A DNA stretch of 64,000 nucleotides. Source: Polyangiaceae bacterium (lineage in GTDB: Bacteria > Myxococcota_A > Polyangia > Polyangiales > Polyangiaceae). This document shows positions 1-9,013 of this stretch, one piece after another. Position numbers and translations under genes: made by a program. Each line of letters opens with the position of its first letter. Positions within the stretch are counted from its first letter, which is position 1. The DNA lies in NCBI GenBank assembly GCA_016719945.1, contig JADJYE010000002.1:248001-312000 (forward strand). Direction: 5' to 3'. The notes beneath the pieces are model-generated. The model had not been told where the DNA came from. It was given only the letters and a program-made list of their open reading frames with translations, and made no database searches.

Positions 1-174
1 TGACCACCCCAGATCGTGTGGGTAGGGTCCTCATCGGGTGGCCTCTCGAGGCTCCAGGTGAGGCAAGGTTCGCGACGAGTGCGGGCGAGATCCTGCTCCA
101 GCGCGCGCCTCGCGATAGACGTCGTAATCTGTTGGGTCGTTCGGTACGGTGGACGACGGTTTTCGGAGGAGAGC

Positions 175-651
175 ATGAACATGAAGCTTCTTGGAATTCT
201 GGCGGCCGGCATGCTGGTCGTTGCTTGTGGTGACAGCACCGGTACCGGCGGCTCCGGCGGTGGTGACGGTGGTGGCGGCGGCGGCACCGGCGGCACGCCC
301 GTCGAGGGTGGCGGCGGCAGCACCGGCAACATGGGCGGTGGCGGCGGCGCGCTCTCGTGCGACGAGCAGTGCTACGCGGATCACCAGGAGGGCTACGATC
401 TGATCGCTGACCTCGTCATCGTGTACTGCGGCTGCACCGTGGGCGGCGACTGCGAGGCCGAGTGCCTCACGGCGGCCGACCCGGCGTGTGACGACCCGCC
501 CGGCACCACCGGCGACGCCTGCGCCACCTGCCTGATGGACGCGGGTACGTCCGGTGCTTCCTGCGCGACGACCGACGCGGCGCTGAGCGCCGAGTGCCAG
601 GCCAACGCGGACTGCGCGGCCCTCGTGACCTGCGTGCTCTCTTGCCCCTGA
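175..651 (+). CDS. Cys-rich lipoprotein with Gly-rich linker
   Basis: Predicted secreted lipoprotein of 158 residues, function unknown. The ATG at 175 is preceded by GGAGGA five bases upstream, so this start is preferred over longer in-frame readings. A short hydrophobic signal leads to a lipobox ending VVAC, then about 35 residues of almost pure Gly/Ser/Thr, then a compact domain with about a dozen cysteines (pairs such as CGC and CATC). The design (lipobox, flexible linker, disulfide-rich head) suggests a protein displayed at the outer membrane or in the periplasm. It is followed by a strong terminator at 697-733, so it is probably the last gene of its transcript. Confidence 0.8.
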   Translation: MNMKLLGILAAGMLVVACGDSTGTGGSGGGDGGGGGGTGGTPVEGGGGSTGNMGGGGGALSCDEQCYADHQEGYDLIADLVIVYCGCTVGGDCEAECLTAADPACDDPPGTTGDACATCLMDAGTSGASCATTDAALSAECQANADCAALVTCVLSCP

Positions 652-696
652 GCGAGAACGCTTCGACGAAGCGTTAGCTTCGGGAGCGTGACTGAC

Positions 697-733
697 GGGC
701 GATGGTCTTCGGGCCATCGCCCGCGGTCTTTTT
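697..733 (+). terminator. Rho-independent terminator
   Basis: A perfect 9-bp stem (697-705 with 714-722, GGGCGATGG/CCATCGCCC) and an 8-base loop are followed within 7 bases by five T residues (729-733). It lies 46 bases after the stop of the lipoprotein gene ending at 651. The rest of the 652-927 interval shows a smaller hairpin at 658-676 and no convincing gene. Confidence 0.85.
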
Positions 734-927
734 GTCTGCGCAGAGCCTCGGCCTGCGCGGCGTGGGGCTCTGCAGCGACTCGCCCCAACGCCAAGGCGAC
801 CCGCCGCCGCGGCGCCGGCATAGCCCGCGATCAGGCCGAGCGCCGCGAGGCCAACGCGGGCGTAATGCCGGCCCCTGCAAGAAGGGCCCCGTTCTGCTTC
901 ACGCTCGGTTCGTGTACACCGGGTGGC

Positions 928-1749
928 ATGAACGTGGACCAGATCGTCACCTACGTAACGACGCACGGCATCGACCTCGTCGTGAAGATCGCCGCGGCCC
1001 TCGCGATGTGGTTCGGCGGTCGCTGGGTCATCGGCATCATCGGCCGGCTGATCGAGAAGGCGCTCGGACGAGGCGGGAAGATCGATCCCACCCTCGCCAA
1101 GTACCTGCTCTCGATCATCAAGGCGGTGATGACCGTCGGCTTGGCGATCGGCATCATCGGCTACCTCGGCGTCGAGACGACGTCGTTCGCAGCGCTGCTC
1201 GCGGGCGCCGGCCTGGCCATCGGCACCGCGTGGGGAGGGCTGCTGCAGCACTTCGCCGCGGGGGCCTTCATTCAGCTGCTGCGACCCTTCAAGGTCGGTG
1301 ACTACGTCAACGCGGGCGGGGTCGAGGGCACGGTCGCGGAGCTCGGCCTGTTCGGCACCACCATCCTCACGCCGGACAACGTGACGACCACAATCGGCAA
1401 CAGCAAGGTCTTCTCGGAGATCATCAAGAACTTCAGCACGCAGCCGTACCGGCGCGTCGACGCCGTCGCGAAGATCGCCAACGGCGTTGACCCTGTCACC
1501 GCGATCGCCGCGCTCAAGCCGGTCATCGCGGCCATCCCCAACGTGCTGGCGACGCCCGCCCCCGACGTCGATATCCTCGAGCTCACCGCCGAGGGGCCGA
1601 AGCTCTGCGTGAGGCCGTATTGCCACACGGATCACTACTGGCAGGTGTACTTCGACACCCTGCGCGCGGTCGTCGAGACCTTCGGGAAGGCGGGCCTGCC
1701 CACCCCGGAGACGCCGCTCGCCACCCGTCAGGTGGAAAAGAAGGCGTAG
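928..1749 (+). CDS. mscS: MscS-family mechanosensitive ion channel
   Basis: Small mechanosensitive channel of the inner membrane, 273 residues, close to the size of E. coli MscS (286). It should open under membrane tension to release solutes in hypo-osmotic shock. Hydrophobic helices sit near residues 15-37 and 48-75. The pore-lining TM3 has the Gly/Ala-rich pattern of the family (AGAGLAIG, then GGLLQHFAAG) and runs into LLRPFKVGDYV, the start of the conserved beta domain. The reading frame is open upstream to 688, but similarity to the family begins at the ATG at 928, so that start is used; its ribosome site is weak. The gene converges with the next one, only 7 bases apart. Confidence 0.9.
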   Translation: MNVDQIVTYVTTHGIDLVVKIAAALAMWFGGRWVIGIIGRLIEKALGRGGKIDPTLAKYLLSIIKAVMTVGLAIGIIGYLGVETTSFAALLAGAGLAIGTAWGGLLQHFAAGAFIQLLRPFKVGDYVNAGGVEGTVAELGLFGTTILTPDNVTTTIGNSKVFSEIIKNFSTQPYRRVDAVAKIANGVDPVTAIAALKPVIAAIPNVLATPAPDVDILELTAEGPKLCVRPYCHTDHYWQVYFDTLRAVVETFGKAGLPTPETPLATRQVEKKA

Positions 1750-1756
1750 CTTCCCG

Positions 1757-2464
1757 CTACTCCCAGGTGGCGCTGATGCAGTCGAACGCGACCTCGACCC
1801 CAGCCGAACCGTCGAGCTCGATCACGAGCCCCGCCGCGGAGAGGTCCGTCGAGGTCGTGGTCGTGCCCTCGGCGAGGCGCCAGCCGTCCGTCGCGCCGTC
1901 GGCCGAGTCGACCTGGAAGTTGAAGGGCGGCTCGACGTTCACGGCGTCACCGCGGATGACGATGTCCGCGGCCACCGAGTCGGGCGCGCGCATGCGGGCT
2001 CGCAAGCGGAGCGTCGAGCCGGCGGCGACCGGCACGAGGCTGGTGCTCCGCACCTCGCCGTAGCCGCCCGGCAGCGTGAGCGTCGCGGCCGTGCAGCCGC
2101 AGAACGAGTCGCTGTCGAACGAGAGCGCAGGGAAGCCGCCCGTCACCATCCAGCTGGAGGCGAACGACTCGAACGAGCGGTTGAGGACGATCTCCGTCCC
2201 TTGGAGGGAGGGCTGCTCCGTTGGGCACATGGCGCCGCCGGCGCCGCCGCCAGCCTCTGCGCCCGCCGCGCCGCCGTCGCCCCCGCTCCCTCCAGCGGGC
2301 ACGGCCCCACCGCCACCTTCCGGCGGCGCGCCGCCACCGCCACCGCCTGCGCCGCCCCCGCCTGCGCGCAGCGTCGGCTCCTCGAGGCCGCACACCATGT
2401 TGCAGCCCACGAACGCGAGCGCGACGAGCGAGGCTCGCGGGGGGGCGGGCGGGCGAGGGGGCAT
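1757..2464 (-). CDS. Lipoprotein with jelly-roll/CBM-like domain
   Basis: Predicted lipoprotein of 235 residues. The N-terminus has a short signal ending in a lipobox-like FVGC, then about 60 residues rich in Gly, Ala and Pro. The rest is beta-rich, beginning with LNRSFESFASSW, which resembles the entry strand of carbohydrate-binding jelly rolls (NGxFE...W) and continues with alternating hydrophobic strands to the C-terminus. Carbohydrate binding is an inference from this pattern only. The start at 2464 lies 38 bases from the divergent nucleotidyltransferase gene, so the two probably share a promoter region. Confidence 0.6.
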   Translation of the reverse strand: MPPRPPAPPRASLVALAFVGCNMVCGLEEPTLRAGGGGAGGGGGGAPPEGGGGAVPAGGSGGDGGAAGAEAGGGAGGAMCPTEQPSLQGTEIVLNRSFESFASSWMVTGGFPALSFDSDSFCGCTAATLTLPGGYGEVRSTSLVPVAAGSTLRLRARMRAPDSVAADIVIRGDAVNVEPPFNFQVDSADGATDGWRLAEGTTTTSTDLSAAGLVIELDGSAGVEVAFDCISATWE

Positions 2465-2502
2465 CGAGACGCCGACGATTCTATGTGCAATAGCGCCACG
2501 AC

Positions 2503-3266
2503 ATGAAGGCCATCATCATCGGGGCCGGTCGCGGCAGCCGGCTCGAGCACCTGACCGACGAGGTCCCCAAGACCCTGGTCCCCGTCCTCGGCCGTCCGAT
2601 GCTCGATCAGATCCTCGAGGCGCTGGCGTTCGCCGGGTTCGCCCGCAAGGACATCGTCTTCATCACCGGCTACCGCGCGGACGTGATCCGCCACAGGTAC
2701 CCCGACCTCACGTTCGTCGACAACGGCGAGTGGGAGTCCAACAACATCCTCCTGTCGCTCATGTTCGCGCGGGAGCACATGGCCGGAGGGTTCGTGGCGA
2801 CCTACGCGGACATCGTGTACCGCCCCGAGGTCGCCCGCGACGTGCGCCAGAGCCCGCACGCGATCGCGCTCGGCTGCGACGTCGACTGGCGACGCCGCTA
2901 CACGCGTCGAAGCCGGCACCCCGAGACCGACGCCGAGAAGCTGCTCGCCGAGGGCGAGCGCGTGACGCGCCTCTCCCGGAGGCTCGCCAGCGAGGAGGCC
3001 TCCGGCGAGTTCATCGGCGTGATGAAGGTCGACGCTGGCGCCGTCTCCCCGTTCCTCTCGGCGTTCGACCGCGTCGCCGGCGCTTCCGCGGCTCGATGTT
3101 CCGCGAGGGCCGGACCTTCGAGAAGGCCTATCTGATCGATCTGCTCCAGCACATGATCGAGGCCGGGACACCCATGCACCGCGTCGACACGCATGGAGGA
3201 TACATGGAGATCGACACCCTCGAGGACCGCGAGCTCGCCGAGTCGTGGTGGCGAGGCGAGGGCTGA
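2503..3266 (+). CDS. Sugar-nucleotide/choline-type nucleotidyltransferase, frameshifted
   Basis: NTP transferase of the mannose-1-phosphate guanylyltransferase/choline-phosphate cytidylyltransferase fold. The N-terminus MKAIIIGAGRGSRL is the nucleotide-binding signature, followed by PKTLVPVLGRPML, the usual Lys-containing loop. The product would be an activated head group or sugar for surface polysaccharide or lipid. The reading frame breaks near 3083: the first 195 residues are in one frame, and the conserved tail (REGRTFEKAYLIDLLQHM, then THGGYMEIDT) continues in another up to the TGA at 3264-3266. Restoring one base between 3081 and 3085 gives a single protein of about 254 residues, so a one-base deletion, most likely a sequencing error, is inferred. 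Confidence 0.75.
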
Positions 3267-3294
3267 CGCGACGGTCGGGGCGCGCGCGCTCGAG

Positions 3295-4332
3295 TCAGCC
3301 GAGCGCAGCGGCCAGATCGTCACCCTGCGCGAGCAGGCCCGGCAGGCCACCGGTGTGCAAGAACAGCACGCGCTTGCCGTCGAGCTCGCCGCGCCGGCCC
3401 GCCTCGACCAGGCCGAAGAACGCCTTGCCCGTGTACACGGGGTCGAACAAGAGCGCCGTCTCGCGCGCCGCCTCGACGAGCAGCGCTTTCTGCGCGTCGC
3501 TCGCGACGGCGTAGGCCGGACCCTTGGCCCGATCTTCGACGCGCAGCTTCGCCGGCGCTACGAGGCCGGCGTCCATCGCGCGCGCCTCAGCGACGATGCG
3601 CTGAATGACGGCCTCGAAATACGCGCGGTCATCGCAGACCGCGAAGGGGACGACCTCGTCCGCGACCTCGTAGCGAGAGGCGCCGAGCGCGACGCCAGCC
3701 GCGGTGCCCCCCGAGCCGCAGGCGTGCACGACGAGATCGAACCGACGACCCCCACCCAGGCCGAGGTCGAGCTGCCGCCGCACCTCTTCCATGGCGCGGA
3801 CGTAGCCGAACGAGCCGAGACCGTTCGAGCCGCCCTCGGGGATCACGTACGGCCTTCTGCCCTCGGCCTCCAGGCGCGCTGCCACGTCGCTCATCAGCGT
3901 CGCGCGCTCACGGTACTGGGCGGGCGTGATGAGCTGGATCTCGGCGCCCAGCATGCGGTCGATGAGCACGTTGCCCGAGAGCGGCGCGCGGCGAACGTCG
4001 AGCTCGGGGGACGTCGTACGCAGCAGCAGCACCGGCTTCATGCCAAGCTGCACCGAGACGAGCGCCGTCGCGCGGGCGTGGTTCGACTGAAGCCCCCCAC
4101 ACGTTACGATGGTGTCGGCCCCGCGCTCGACCGCCTCGGCGAGCAGGTACTCGAGCTTGCGGATCTTGTTGCCGGCCTCTGGCCCGCCGGTCATGTCGTC
4201 GCGCTTGACCCACACGTCCGCGCCAGCGAGCGCGCCGAGGAACGCCGCGCCAGCGCGGGCCTTCGCCGGGCTCATGAGCGGGGTGAGCGGGGTGGGCGCG
4301 TGAGCGAGCGGCAGGCGCTTCGGCGATCGCAT
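3295..4332 (-). CDS. dcyD: D-cysteine desulfhydrase / ACC deaminase-family PLP enzyme
   Basis: PLP-dependent enzyme of 345 residues in the D-cysteine desulfhydrase/ACC deaminase family, which converts D-cysteine to pyruvate, ammonia and sulfide (D-CDes) or opens aminocyclopropane carboxylate. The motif GNKIRKLEYL carries the expected Schiff-base lysine (about K56), followed by CGGLQSNHAR, the substrate-contacting loop. A glycine-rich stretch around residue 200 (CGSGGTAAG) would hold the PLP phosphate. The gene is last in a three-gene minus-strand operon; its ATG is one base after the stop of the biotin carrier gene. Which of the two activities it has cannot be read from the sequence; D-cysteine desulfhydrase is the more common assignment for this sequence type. 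Confidence 0.85.
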   Translation of the reverse strand: MRSPKRLPLAHAPTPLTPLMSPAKARAGAAFLGALAGADVWVKRDDMTGGPEAGNKIRKLEYLLAEAVERGADTIVTCGGLQSNHARATALVSVQLGMKPVLLLRTTSPELDVRRAPLSGNVLIDRMLGAEIQLITPAQYRERATLMSDVAARLEAEGRRPYVIPEGGSNGLGSFGYVRAMEEVRRQLDLGLGGGRRFDLVVHACGSGGTAAGVALGASRYEVADEVVPFAVCDDRAYFEAVIQRIVAEARAMDAGLVAPAKLRVEDRAKGPAYAVASDAQKALLVEAARETALLFDPVYTGKAFFGLVEAGRRGELDGKRVLFLHTGGLPGLLAQGDDLAAALG

Positions 4333-4333
4333 G

Positions 4334-4858
4334 TCAGCCGATCTCGATGAGCGCTGCGCCGCCTTCGACGGTGGCGCCGGCGGCCACGTGCACCTTCAGG
4401 ATCTTCCCCGCGCGGGTGGCGACCAGCTCGTTCTCCATCTTCATCGCCTCGACGACGACGACCGGGGCGCCGGCCTCGACCTCTGCCCCGAGGCCCGCCA
4501 TGACGCGAACGACCCGCCCAGGCATGGGCGAGCGCACGACCCCCTCGCCGCCGCCCGTTGGCTTGCCGGCGGCGCGGATGCGCATGCGCTCGCTCTCGAC
4601 GTCGGCGAAGAAGCGGCGGCCGTCGGCGATGACGCCCACCTTGGGGGGCGCCCCCTCGATCCATAGCTCGATCGCGTGCCCGTCGATGAGCACCGTAGAG
4701 GCGTCGCGGCCGCTCGCCCCGCGGCCGCCAGCCGTGCGGCCCACCAGGTCGGCACGGACGACCTCGCCGTCGACCGTGACCTTGAGCCGACCATCCGCGT
4801 CCTCGACCAGGTCGACGACGTGCTCGCGTCCCGAGGGGAGCGTGACGAAGTACTTCAT
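4334..4858 (-). CDS. Biotin carboxyl carrier protein (acyl-CoA carboxylase type)
   Basis: Stand-alone biotinyl carrier of 174 residues. The C-terminal 70 residues form a biotinyl/lipoyl domain (starting VRSPMPGRV) with the biotinylation motif EAMKMEN; the modified lysine is about K140. It would shuttle carboxylate between a biotin carboxylase and a carboxyltransferase, as in propionyl- or acetyl-CoA carboxylase. The N-terminal 95 residues resemble the beta-rich linker domain before the carrier domain in acyl-CoA carboxylase alpha chains. No carboxylase subunit is encoded nearby. Its start overlaps the stop of the upstream outer-membrane protein gene (TGATG), so it is translationally coupled. 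Confidence 0.88.
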   Translation of the reverse strand: MKYFVTLPSGREHVVDLVEDADGRLKVTVDGEVVRADLVGRTAGGRGASGRDASTVLIDGHAIELWIEGAPPKVGVIADGRRFFADVESERMRIRAAGKPTGGGEGVVRSPMPGRVVRVMAGLGAEVEAGAPVVVVEAMKMENELVATRAGKILKVHVAAGATVEGGAALIEIG

Positions 4859-6750
4859 CAGAACTGTAGACCCAGCTTGGTGTTGACCAGAAGCTGCTCG
4901 GGGAGCGCTCGGCCCGCGTCGTCGTCGAAGGCGTGACCCGGGAAGAGCACGCCGCCCTCGGCGCCGATCTCGAGGGCTACGGTGCGCTCGAGCGGGATGC
5001 GCACGTCGGCCCCGACGTCGATCTCGACGCCGAGATCTCGGCTCGTCGGGTCGCCGCCGTCGTAGTTGCGGTAATCACCGAGCGCGCCCACGTGGTACGG
5101 GTCGACCACGTCGGCGGTGGCCTGCGCCCAGAGCAGGCCGAGCTTCACGTCGAGCATGCGGACCGGGCGGAAGATCACGCGGGGGTTCAGGAACGTGGCG
5201 CCGAAGACCCCGCCGTTCGACGGCAAGAGCTGCAGGCCGGCGCTCGGACGCGCGACGATGCGCGGGTCCTGGGCGATGGTCGCGGCCCGCGCCGTCTTCC
5301 AGCCGAGCACGTGATCGAACAAGACGAGGCCGACGTTGTGGCTGGTGTCGAACGTGAAGCGCCGCGTCTGCCCGTCGAGCGGGTCGGCGTCGCCGCTCGC
5401 GTAGCCCCACTCGAGCTCCGCGACGAGGTCCCCCCACCGCTCCTTGTCGTTCTGTTTGACGTGCACGAACCCGAACGTCGTGCTGGCCCCGAAGGTGAGC
5501 ACGCCCTCGTCTGCGAGCTCGGCGGTGGGATCGAGCTGGTTCACGTAGCTCGTGCGCAGGTAGCTCGTGCGACCGAAGACGAGCGCCGCCTCTCCGTGGG
5601 CGTAAGCGTACGCGCTCGCCCCAGGCACCTTGCCGCGGATCTTCCCAGCCAGGTCGATGACGCCGACGTCGAGGCTCTCTTCGTAAGGGTTCACCCCGCT
5701 GGTGAGCTCGCGCTGCTGGTGGCGGTAGACCCCGTACATCCCGAGCTCGGCCCAGTCCTCGCGCCACACGATCGCGGCGACCGCTTGGCCTGCGAGATCT
5801 CCGGTCGGCTGATCGGGCGAGTTGCCGAGGACGTCGGCCGTGTTGTCTTCGAACACGAAATCGCCCGCGACGACCACGAGCAGGGGGGTGCCCTTGCCCA
5901 TGGGGGACGTGGCGAACAGCAGCCGCTCGACGATCGCGCCGCGGATGGTGTCTCCGAACATCGTCGGGTGGTTGCCGTCGTTCGCGAGGATGCCCTGGCC
6001 CCAGTGGCTGGTCTGCTGGCCGACGCGGAACACGCCGATCGGCGAGCGGAACTCGACGAAGAGGTCGCGCGGGTGCACGTCGTACCAGTTGAAGTCGTTG
6101 AGCGCGTCGCGCGAGCGCTCGACGAACTGGGTCTTTTGGCCGACGATCATGCCGCGCGGCACGTCGATCTGCGCGTAGCCGATGATGTCGTCGCGGAACG
6201 CGATGCGGCCGTTGAGCCTGAGCCAGTGGTAGAGGTACGCGTTCTGCCCGAGCAGGCCCGGATCGAGCGGCTCGGAGCCGTCGGAGGTCGGGAGCGAGCC
6301 TCGCACCGGCGCCTCGAGCGGGAGATCGGTCATCGCCCGGAAGCGCGCCTGGTACTCGCCGTGCAGGCTGAAGGCGAGGAAGTCGTCGTTGAGCGGGGCG
6401 AAGGGGGCGCGCGCGGACTCGAGGATGAAGCGATCGACGAACCCATCCGACGCGGGCTGCTCGACCCAGGCCGGCAGGTCGTCCGTCGCGGGGGTGGGGG
6501 TCGAGGCCACGCGGACCCTCGCGCGGTCGGCCTCGAGCGCGGGATCGGAGGTCGCGACCGCCGCCGGCGAAGGGCCCGCCGGTGGGGCGGCGGGCGCTCC
6601 GACGGCGCCCTTCAGCTCGCCGCCGGCGGTGCCCTCTTGGGCCCAGAGCGTGGACGACCACGTGACCGCGCCGATCGCACAAGCGAGCGCGGGTGCGAGG
6701 CGCCGCGCCCGAGCGAGCGGACGGCGCCGAGGAGGAGGCCTCTCTGCCAT
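4858..6750 (-). CDS. Predicted outer-membrane beta-barrel protein
   Basis: Protein of 630 residues with an N-terminal signal peptide (Arg-rich start, then a hydrophobic stretch ending near LWAQ). A Pro/Ala-rich segment follows, then a long region of alternating beta-strand character with many aromatic residues, ending NTKLGLQF, an outer-membrane-barrel type C-terminus with terminal Phe. It is read as an outer-membrane porin or channel; no specific family was recognised. It is the first gene of the operon with the biotin carrier and D-cysteine desulfhydrase, and it is transcribed away from hutH across a 90-base gap. A role in uptake of amino acids or related substrates is only a guess from the neighbours. 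Confidence 0.6.
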   Translation of the reverse strand: MAERPPPRRRPLARARRLAPALACAIGAVTWSSTLWAQEGTAGGELKGAVGAPAAPPAGPSPAAVATSDPALEADRARVRVASTPTPATDDLPAWVEQPASDGFVDRFILESARAPFAPLNDDFLAFSLHGEYQARFRAMTDLPLEAPVRGSLPTSDGSEPLDPGLLGQNAYLYHWLRLNGRIAFRDDIIGYAQIDVPRGMIVGQKTQFVERSRDALNDFNWYDVHPRDLFVEFRSPIGVFRVGQQTSHWGQGILANDGNHPTMFGDTIRGAIVERLLFATSPMGKGTPLLVVVAGDFVFEDNTADVLGNSPDQPTGDLAGQAVAAIVWREDWAELGMYGVYRHQQRELTSGVNPYEESLDVGVIDLAGKIRGKVPGASAYAYAHGEAALVFGRTSYLRTSYVNQLDPTAELADEGVLTFGASTTFGFVHVKQNDKERWGDLVAELEWGYASGDADPLDGQTRRFTFDTSHNVGLVLFDHVLGWKTARAATIAQDPRIVARPSAGLQLLPSNGGVFGATFLNPRVIFRPVRMLDVKLGLLWAQATADVVDPYHVGALGDYRNYDGGDPTSRDLGVEIDVGADVRIPLERTVALEIGAEGGVLFPGHAFDDDAGRALPEQLLVNTKLGLQF

Positions 6751-6840
6751 GGAGCGCGCGGAGCATACACCGAGACGGCGGCGTTGGAGGGGTCACGGTG
6801 CCGCGAGGCCAGCGACGGGGCCGAAGAAAACCGGAGAGCG

Positions 6841-8438
6841 ATGGACTACCCTCCGCCGCCCATGCGAACGACCCGCGGCGCGGAGCGCGCCCCCATCCTG
6901 GTTGGGAGACCCCTCACCGTCGCCGACCTGGCCGACGTGGCGCGGGAGGGGCGACCCGTCGGGCTGTGCGAGGAGGCTCGGCAGAAGATCCTCGCGTCGC
7001 GGGCGGCGATCGACGCCATCGTCTCGGCCGGCGACCGGGGGCCGCCGGTGTATGGCGTGAACACGGGCTTCGGCGCGCTCGCGGAGACGCGCATCCACGA
7101 GACGACATCGCGGCCCTGCAGCGGAACCTCGTCCGCAGCCACGCGTGCGGCGTCGGCCCAGATCTGGGACGTGCGGAGGTCCGCGCGATGATGCTGCTGC
7201 GCGCGCAGGTCGTCGCGCTCGGCTACTCGGGGGTGCGCGTAGAGGTCGTCGACATGCTCTTGTCGATGTTGAACGCGGACGTGGTCCCGCGGGTCCCTTC
7301 GAAGGGCTCCGTCGGCGCGTCGGGCGACCTCGCGCCGCTGGCCCACCTCGCGCTCGCGCTGATCGGGGAGGGGGAGGTCGTGGTGGAGGGGGGCGGCCTC
7401 GTGCCCAGCCTCGAGGCCCTCACGGCGGCGGGGATCGCCCCGCTCTCGCTGCAGGCGAAGGAGGGCCTCGCCTTGATCAACGGCACCCAATACATGACCG
7501 CGCTCGGGGCGCTCGCGCTGTTCGACGCGCTGGAGCTCGCGAAGACCGCCGACGTCGCTGGCGCGATCAGCCTCGAGGCCCTGAAGGGCTCGACGACGCC
7601 GTTCGACGCGCGCTTGATGGCCGTGCGCCCGCACCCCGGGCAGGCCGAGGTCGCCTCGAACCTGCGCGCCTTGCTCGCCGACAGCGAGATCATGGAGAGC
7701 CACCGCGACTGCGGGAAGGTGCAGGATCCGTACTCTCTCCGCTGCATGCCTCAGGTCCACGGCGCCACCCGCGACGCGCTACGGTTCGCGCTCGAGGTCG
7801 TCGGCCGCGAGATCAACAGCGTGACGGACAACCCGACCGTGCTGCTCGAGGGCTCGAGCGGCGGCACCGAGCTGCTCTCGGGCGGTAACTTCCACGGCCA
7901 GCCCGTCGCGCTCGCGCTCGATCTCGCGGCGATCGCCGTCGCGGAGCTCGCGAACATCAGCGAGCGGCGCGTCGAGCAGCTGGTCAACCCGATGCTGTCG
8001 AGCGGGCTGACCCCGTTCCTCGCGCCCAACAGCGGGCTTCACTCGGGCTTCATGATCGCCCAGGTCGCCTCCGCGGCGCTGGTGAGCGAGAACAAGGTCC
8101 TGTGCCACCCCGCCAGCGTGGACTCGATCCCCTCGAGCGCCGGGCGCGAAGATCACGTGAGCATGGGCAGCATCTCGGCCCACAAGCTGGCGATCGTCGT
8201 CGAGAACACGGCGAACGCCCTGGCGATCGAGCTGATCGTCGGCTGCGCCGGGGTCGATCAGCGTCGGCCGCTGAAGGCGAGCCGGGGCGTCGAGCTCGCC
8301 CGTGGCGCGGTGCGAGCGGTCGTCCCGCCGCTCACCGAAGATCGACCACTCTACCGCGACTTCGCGGCGGTGCGGCGGCTCCTCGCGATGGGCGCGATAT
8401 CGGGGGCCGTGGAGGGCGGCGTCGGCCCTCTCGCGTGA
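6841..8438 (+). CDS. hutH: Histidine ammonia-lyase, frameshifted
   Basis: Histidine ammonia-lyase, which deaminates L-histidine to urocanate, the first step of histidine degradation. The Ala-Ser-Gly triad that cyclises into the MIO cofactor is present in GSVGASGDLAPL, and the family signatures YGVNTGFG, SHRDCGKVQDPYS and GNFHGQP are all visible. Aromatic ammonia-lyase relatives (tyrosine aminomutase type) cannot be excluded. The start ATG at 6841 has GGAG five bases upstream. The frame breaks near 7100: residues up to ETRIHE are in one frame and DIAALQRNLVRSHACGVG onward in the next. One missing base there restores about 532 residues, so a sequencing deletion is suspected. No other hut gene is in the window. 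Confidence 0.85.
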
Positions 8439-8480
8439 CGCGAGGGGCCTCGCCTCGACACGCGAGAGGCCTCGCCTCGA
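8439..8480. repeat. 20-bp direct repeat, two copies
   Basis: Two 20-base copies (8439-8458 and 8461-8480) differ at one position and are separated by two bases. The core GGCCTCGCCTCGA occurs in both. They start directly after the hutH stop codon and precede a small gene at 8526. The function is unknown; a slippage duplication is the simplest explanation. Confidence 0.7.
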
Positions 8481-8525
8481 AGATCAAGAGTCGAACGGGG
8501 CGACGCCCGATCCTATGCTCGGGGC

Positions 8526-8873
8526 GTGCTCACGCGCAGGGACGACCCGTTCCCGTTCGAGGCGGTCCGCGACCTCCTCGGCGTCGTGCGCGCGCTGTAC
8601 GGCGCCGCGAAGCTGCGGGGCGCGGGGCGCGCCGAGCTCGCGCGAATCGCGAGCGTCGGCCGCGAGCTCTCCGAGGCCATCGATCTCGCGGTCTCCACCA
8701 AGCGAGGCTCGGTCGGTCATCGGGCCGCGTGGAAGCGCGCCGAGGACGCGACCCGGGCCGTCGGAGATCTCGTCGACGCGATGACCCCCGCCGAGCCGAT
8801 CCTGATCGCGGCGCGCGGCAGGGTCGTCGGGGCTCGCGCGGTCAGCGCCAAGAAGCCACGCGACGAACGCTGA
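8526..8873 (+). CDS. Small helical protein of unknown function
   Basis: Hypothetical protein of 115 residues starting at GTG 8526. It is predicted to be mostly alpha-helical with many Ala, Arg and Glu residues and no signal peptide, cysteine cluster or recognisable motif, so a cytoplasmic location is likely. It ends with a basic tail (KKPRDER). It lies downstream of hutH in the same orientation, 87 bases away, and is followed by a long hairpin at 8935-8996. Codon use is like that of neighbouring genes, which supports it being real, but no family was recognised. Confidence 0.5.
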   Translation: MLTRRDDPFPFEAVRDLLGVVRALYGAAKLRGAGRAELARIASVGRELSEAIDLAVSTKRGSVGHRAAWKRAEDATRAVGDLVDAMTPAEPILIAARGRVVGARAVSAKKPRDER

Positions 8874-8934
8874 GGCCAGTCCGACCGGAGGTCGGCCCAT
8901 CAAGATCAGGGGGGTGGAACATAGGTCGGGGTGA

Positions 8935-8996
8935 GGCTCGGGGATTGCCCGGCCTTCACTTGCGAGCGTGAGCGAGGGCCGGGCGAACCCCGAGCC
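8935..8996. terminator. Long bidirectional hairpin between convergent genes
   Basis: Outer arms GGCTCGGGG (8935-8943) and CCCCGAGCC (8988-8996) pair perfectly. Inner arms GCCCGGCC (8947-8954) and GGCCGGGC (8977-8984) extend the stem across a symmetric 3-base bulge, and TCAC/GTGA (8956-8959, 8968-8971) closes the tip. It sits between two convergent genes, as expected for a shared terminator, although there is no T run. Confidence 0.65.
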
Positions 8997-9013
8997 GAAC
9001 TAGGGACACCCCC

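Noticed and set aside
31..1635. Long minus-strand open frame opposite the first lipoprotein and mscS
   Set aside because: It spans two well-supported plus-strand genes, is dominated by Arg, Ala and Glu, and has no recognisable domain. It is a typical shadow frame in G+C-rich DNA.
2220..2400. Proline-rich plus-strand open frame suggesting a PPE-like protein
   Set aside because: It is the antisense of the Gly-rich linker of the lipoprotein at 1757-2464; the minus strand has the signal peptide and lipobox.
4933..7191. Long plus-strand open frame opposite the outer-membrane protein gene
   Set aside because: Only its last part (from 6841) is the real hutH N-terminus. The rest is the antisense of the barrel gene and has no domain features.
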